Positions 6,870 through 7,593 of a stretch of 7,593 bases of DNA are shown one piece after another. Origin of the DNA: an uncultured Desulfobulbaceae bacterium (GTDB lineage Bacteria; Desulfobacterota; Desulfobulbia; Desulfobulbales; BM004); contig CAMYJP010000092.1 in the NCBI GenBank assembly GCA_947258675.1, forward strand, positions 1-7,593, written 5' to 3'. Numbering within the stretch: position 1 is the first letter of the stretch; each line of letters begins with the position of its first letter. Made by a program: the position numbers and the translations under genes. The notes beneath the pieces are model-generated. The model ran no database searches. It saw only the letters and a program-made list of their open reading frames with translations, and was not told the origin of the DNA.

Positions 6870-6959
6870 ATGGAATTTCGAATTTTCCAAAAAGGTGCTT
6901 TTCCTGAAATTCTCGAACTGGTTGCCAGGAGCAACGCGTTGTATATGCAGCTGAAATAA
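6870..6959 (+). CDS. Possible 29-residue small protein or gene remnant
   Basis: ATG at 6870 opens a 29-codon frame ending at TAA (6957-6959). Its second half, AFPEILELVARSNALYMQLK, would form an amphipathic helix and has natural codon choices. A GGGAG lies only 2 bases before the ATG, which is too close for ideal initiation. A competing frame starts at ATG ATG 6850 and runs 34 codons to TGA (6952-6954), encoding a basic aromatic-rich peptide containing FLKFSNWLPGATR. Only one, or neither, is likely real. I recognise neither; a decayed gene fragment is equally possible. Confidence 0.18.
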   Translation: MEFRIFQKGAFPEILELVARSNALYMQLK

Positions 6960-7040
6960 TGGGTGTATCGGTTAAAGAAAAGTCCTTATAGTTATCTTGC
7001 ACTTACAGATCAGCATGATTAATTAGTTGTGCTTCCCCTA

Positions 7041-7298
7041 CTAATCCACATGGTTGCCAACATAAATGCTGCTCCAACTGCTTACCCTTGCCCAGCCTTC
7101 CCTTTGCTCCTGTTTCATCTTTCGACGCTCCTTCCACATCCCTCTCCTTTCAAGTCCACCGGCCAGAAAATAATCAAGGTTGTAGTTCTGACGTCGATCC
7201 AAAGGAGAACGACGGTCAATAGGGGAGCGTTTTACCGCAGGTTTGGTAATGGTGTCGGAATCAGCAGAACGGGCAGGGTCCTGGTGCTTCAATACCAT
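7041..7298 (-). CDS. Small basic protein with DRR/ERR repeats, function unknown
   Basis: This hydrophilic protein of 85 residues has repeated acidic-Arg-Arg units: DRR at 28-30 and 34-36 within SPIDRRSPLDRR, then ERR at 50-52 and 57-59. They are separated by YNLDYFLAGG and followed by GWARVSSWSSIYV near the C-terminus. There is no signal peptide, membrane segment or cysteine. I associate this DRR...LDYF..GG.ERR...W.RVS.WSS pattern with small uncharacterised proteins of Desulfobacterota, but know no function. The chosen ATG (7298) has GGAG 6 bases upstream. ATGs at 7313 (AGGA 8 bases upstream) and 7322 (no spaced site) would add 5 or 8 residues. The patterned protein sequence makes this minus frame more credible than the 118-codon plus-strand frame over the same DNA. 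It is unlinked from the kinase operon by about 700 bases, and no terminator is seen after it. Confidence 0.65.
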   Translation of the reverse strand: MVLKHQDPARSADSDTITKPAVKRSPIDRRSPLDRRQNYNLDYFLAGGLERRGMWKERRKMKQEQREGWARVSSWSSIYVGNHVD

Positions 7299-7593
7299 GT
7301 GTTTCTCCATCATGAAGTTCATCCTATTAAGCCTAACACATTTAGGGAAAATAAAGTCTCAGTGTCAGGTCTGTCTATTTTTTGATTAAAAGAAAATCAT
7401 TTAACTCTGCCATACATTTATGACCCTTCCATTACTCAGATTAACACAAAATGTCAATTTTTTTCAGTCTTGAGTGACACGGTGTAGCATCTAGCGTATG
7501 AGGGTTCGAGAAGTGAAATTTTTAAGGGAATTGAGAGGTTAGAACAGAGGAAGGAGTGGTTAACCATCCCAGGCGTTCACCGAAGGTCTTCCA
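7299..7593. other. Intergenic right edge with an open frame running off the window
   Basis: Upstream of the DRR gene I see no complete gene. On the plus strand a frame is open from 7488 to the window end (about 35 codons, including GIERLEQRKEWLTIPGVHR) but contains no start codon. On the minus strand two frames enter from the right edge and stop at 7560-7562 (ending GRPSVNAWDG) and 7522-7524 (ending PSSVLTSQFP). Any of these could be the end of a neighbouring gene or mobile-element remnant, or chance. Sequence beyond the edge is needed to tell. Confidence 0.4.
7429..7457 (-). promoter_or_regulatory. Candidate promoter for the DRR protein
   Basis: On the minus strand a perfect TTGACA (7457-7452) is followed after 17 bases by TAATGG (7434-7429), a poor -10 match. 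It would give a leader of about 120 bases before the start at 7298. The -35 box is the main support; the rest is weak. Confidence 0.22.

Larger units (their letters stand above)
6339..7040. other. Gene-poor AT-rich intergenic region of about 700 bases
   Basis: No convincing gene of usual size is present on either strand between the kinase start and the small DRR protein stop. The region holds the candidate operon promoter and dyad, the extended -10 box, the terminator-like hairpin, the tiny ORFs at 6714 and 6850-6959, and the TACCAGG elements. A perfect 13-base palindrome, TGGAAA-A-TTTCCA, is at 6645-6657. The length and scattered short open frames are consistent with decayed coding DNA or an unannotated RNA gene; neither is demonstrated. 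Confidence 0.6.

Noticed and set aside
7029..7385. 118-codon plus-strand ORF opposite the DRR protein
   Set aside because: It overlaps the minus-strand frame, which shows a regular DRR/ERR pattern and better ribosome binding sites; the plus-strand product looks like an antisense shadow rich in Pro, Leu, Ser and Thr.

Overview
This window looks like part of a signal-transduction locus from a low-to-moderate GC, environmental Gram-negative bacterium. The gene styles suggest a Desulfobacterota-type (sulfate-reducer-like) organism: a response regulator with a linker-LuxR arrangement, a small DRR/ERR-repeat protein, and a hemerythrin-PAS protein of the DUF438 kind. That assignment is inference from remembered family style; there is no rRNA or other marker in the window.

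Layout: the left edge (1-850, + strand) carries the 3' part of a hemerythrin/PAS protein whose N-terminus lies outside the window. It converges, with only 2 bases between stop codons, on a three-gene minus-strand operon read in the order 6338 to 853. The order is a membrane histidine kinase (4350-6338), a REC-PAS-LuxR response regulator (3074-4324), and a 7TM-DISM membrane adenylate cyclase (853-3036). All canonical phosphotransfer and nucleotide-binding residues are visible in the kinase, the receiver and the cyclase, so all three should be active. The short gaps (25 and 37 bases) support co-transcription.

Working model (inference): the kinase senses an envelope signal through a roughly 160-residue periplasmic domain and phosphorylates the REC-PAS-LuxR regulator, which adds a cytoplasmic PAS input before DNA binding. 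The co-transcribed cyclase senses its own periplasmic ligand and makes cAMP. One operon would thus join a phosphorelay to second-messenger output. The hemerythrin-PAS neighbour could be an iron/oxygen/NO-linked sensor but is not in the same transcript.

The right third (6339-7593) is mostly gene-poor, AT-rich DNA. It holds a probable small basic protein with repeated DRR/ERR motifs (7041-7298, minus), a putative operon promoter with a dyad, and a terminator-like hairpin. It also holds a perfect extended -10 box pointing right, a 10-codon ORF with a strong ribosome binding site, two competing 29-34 codon ORFs, and a set of related TACCAGG-containing elements. I see no tRNA, rRNA, CRISPR array, or clear transposon. 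The individual genes belong to known families; nothing here can be claimed as a new system from sequence alone, and the most unexplained part is the 6339-7040 gap.
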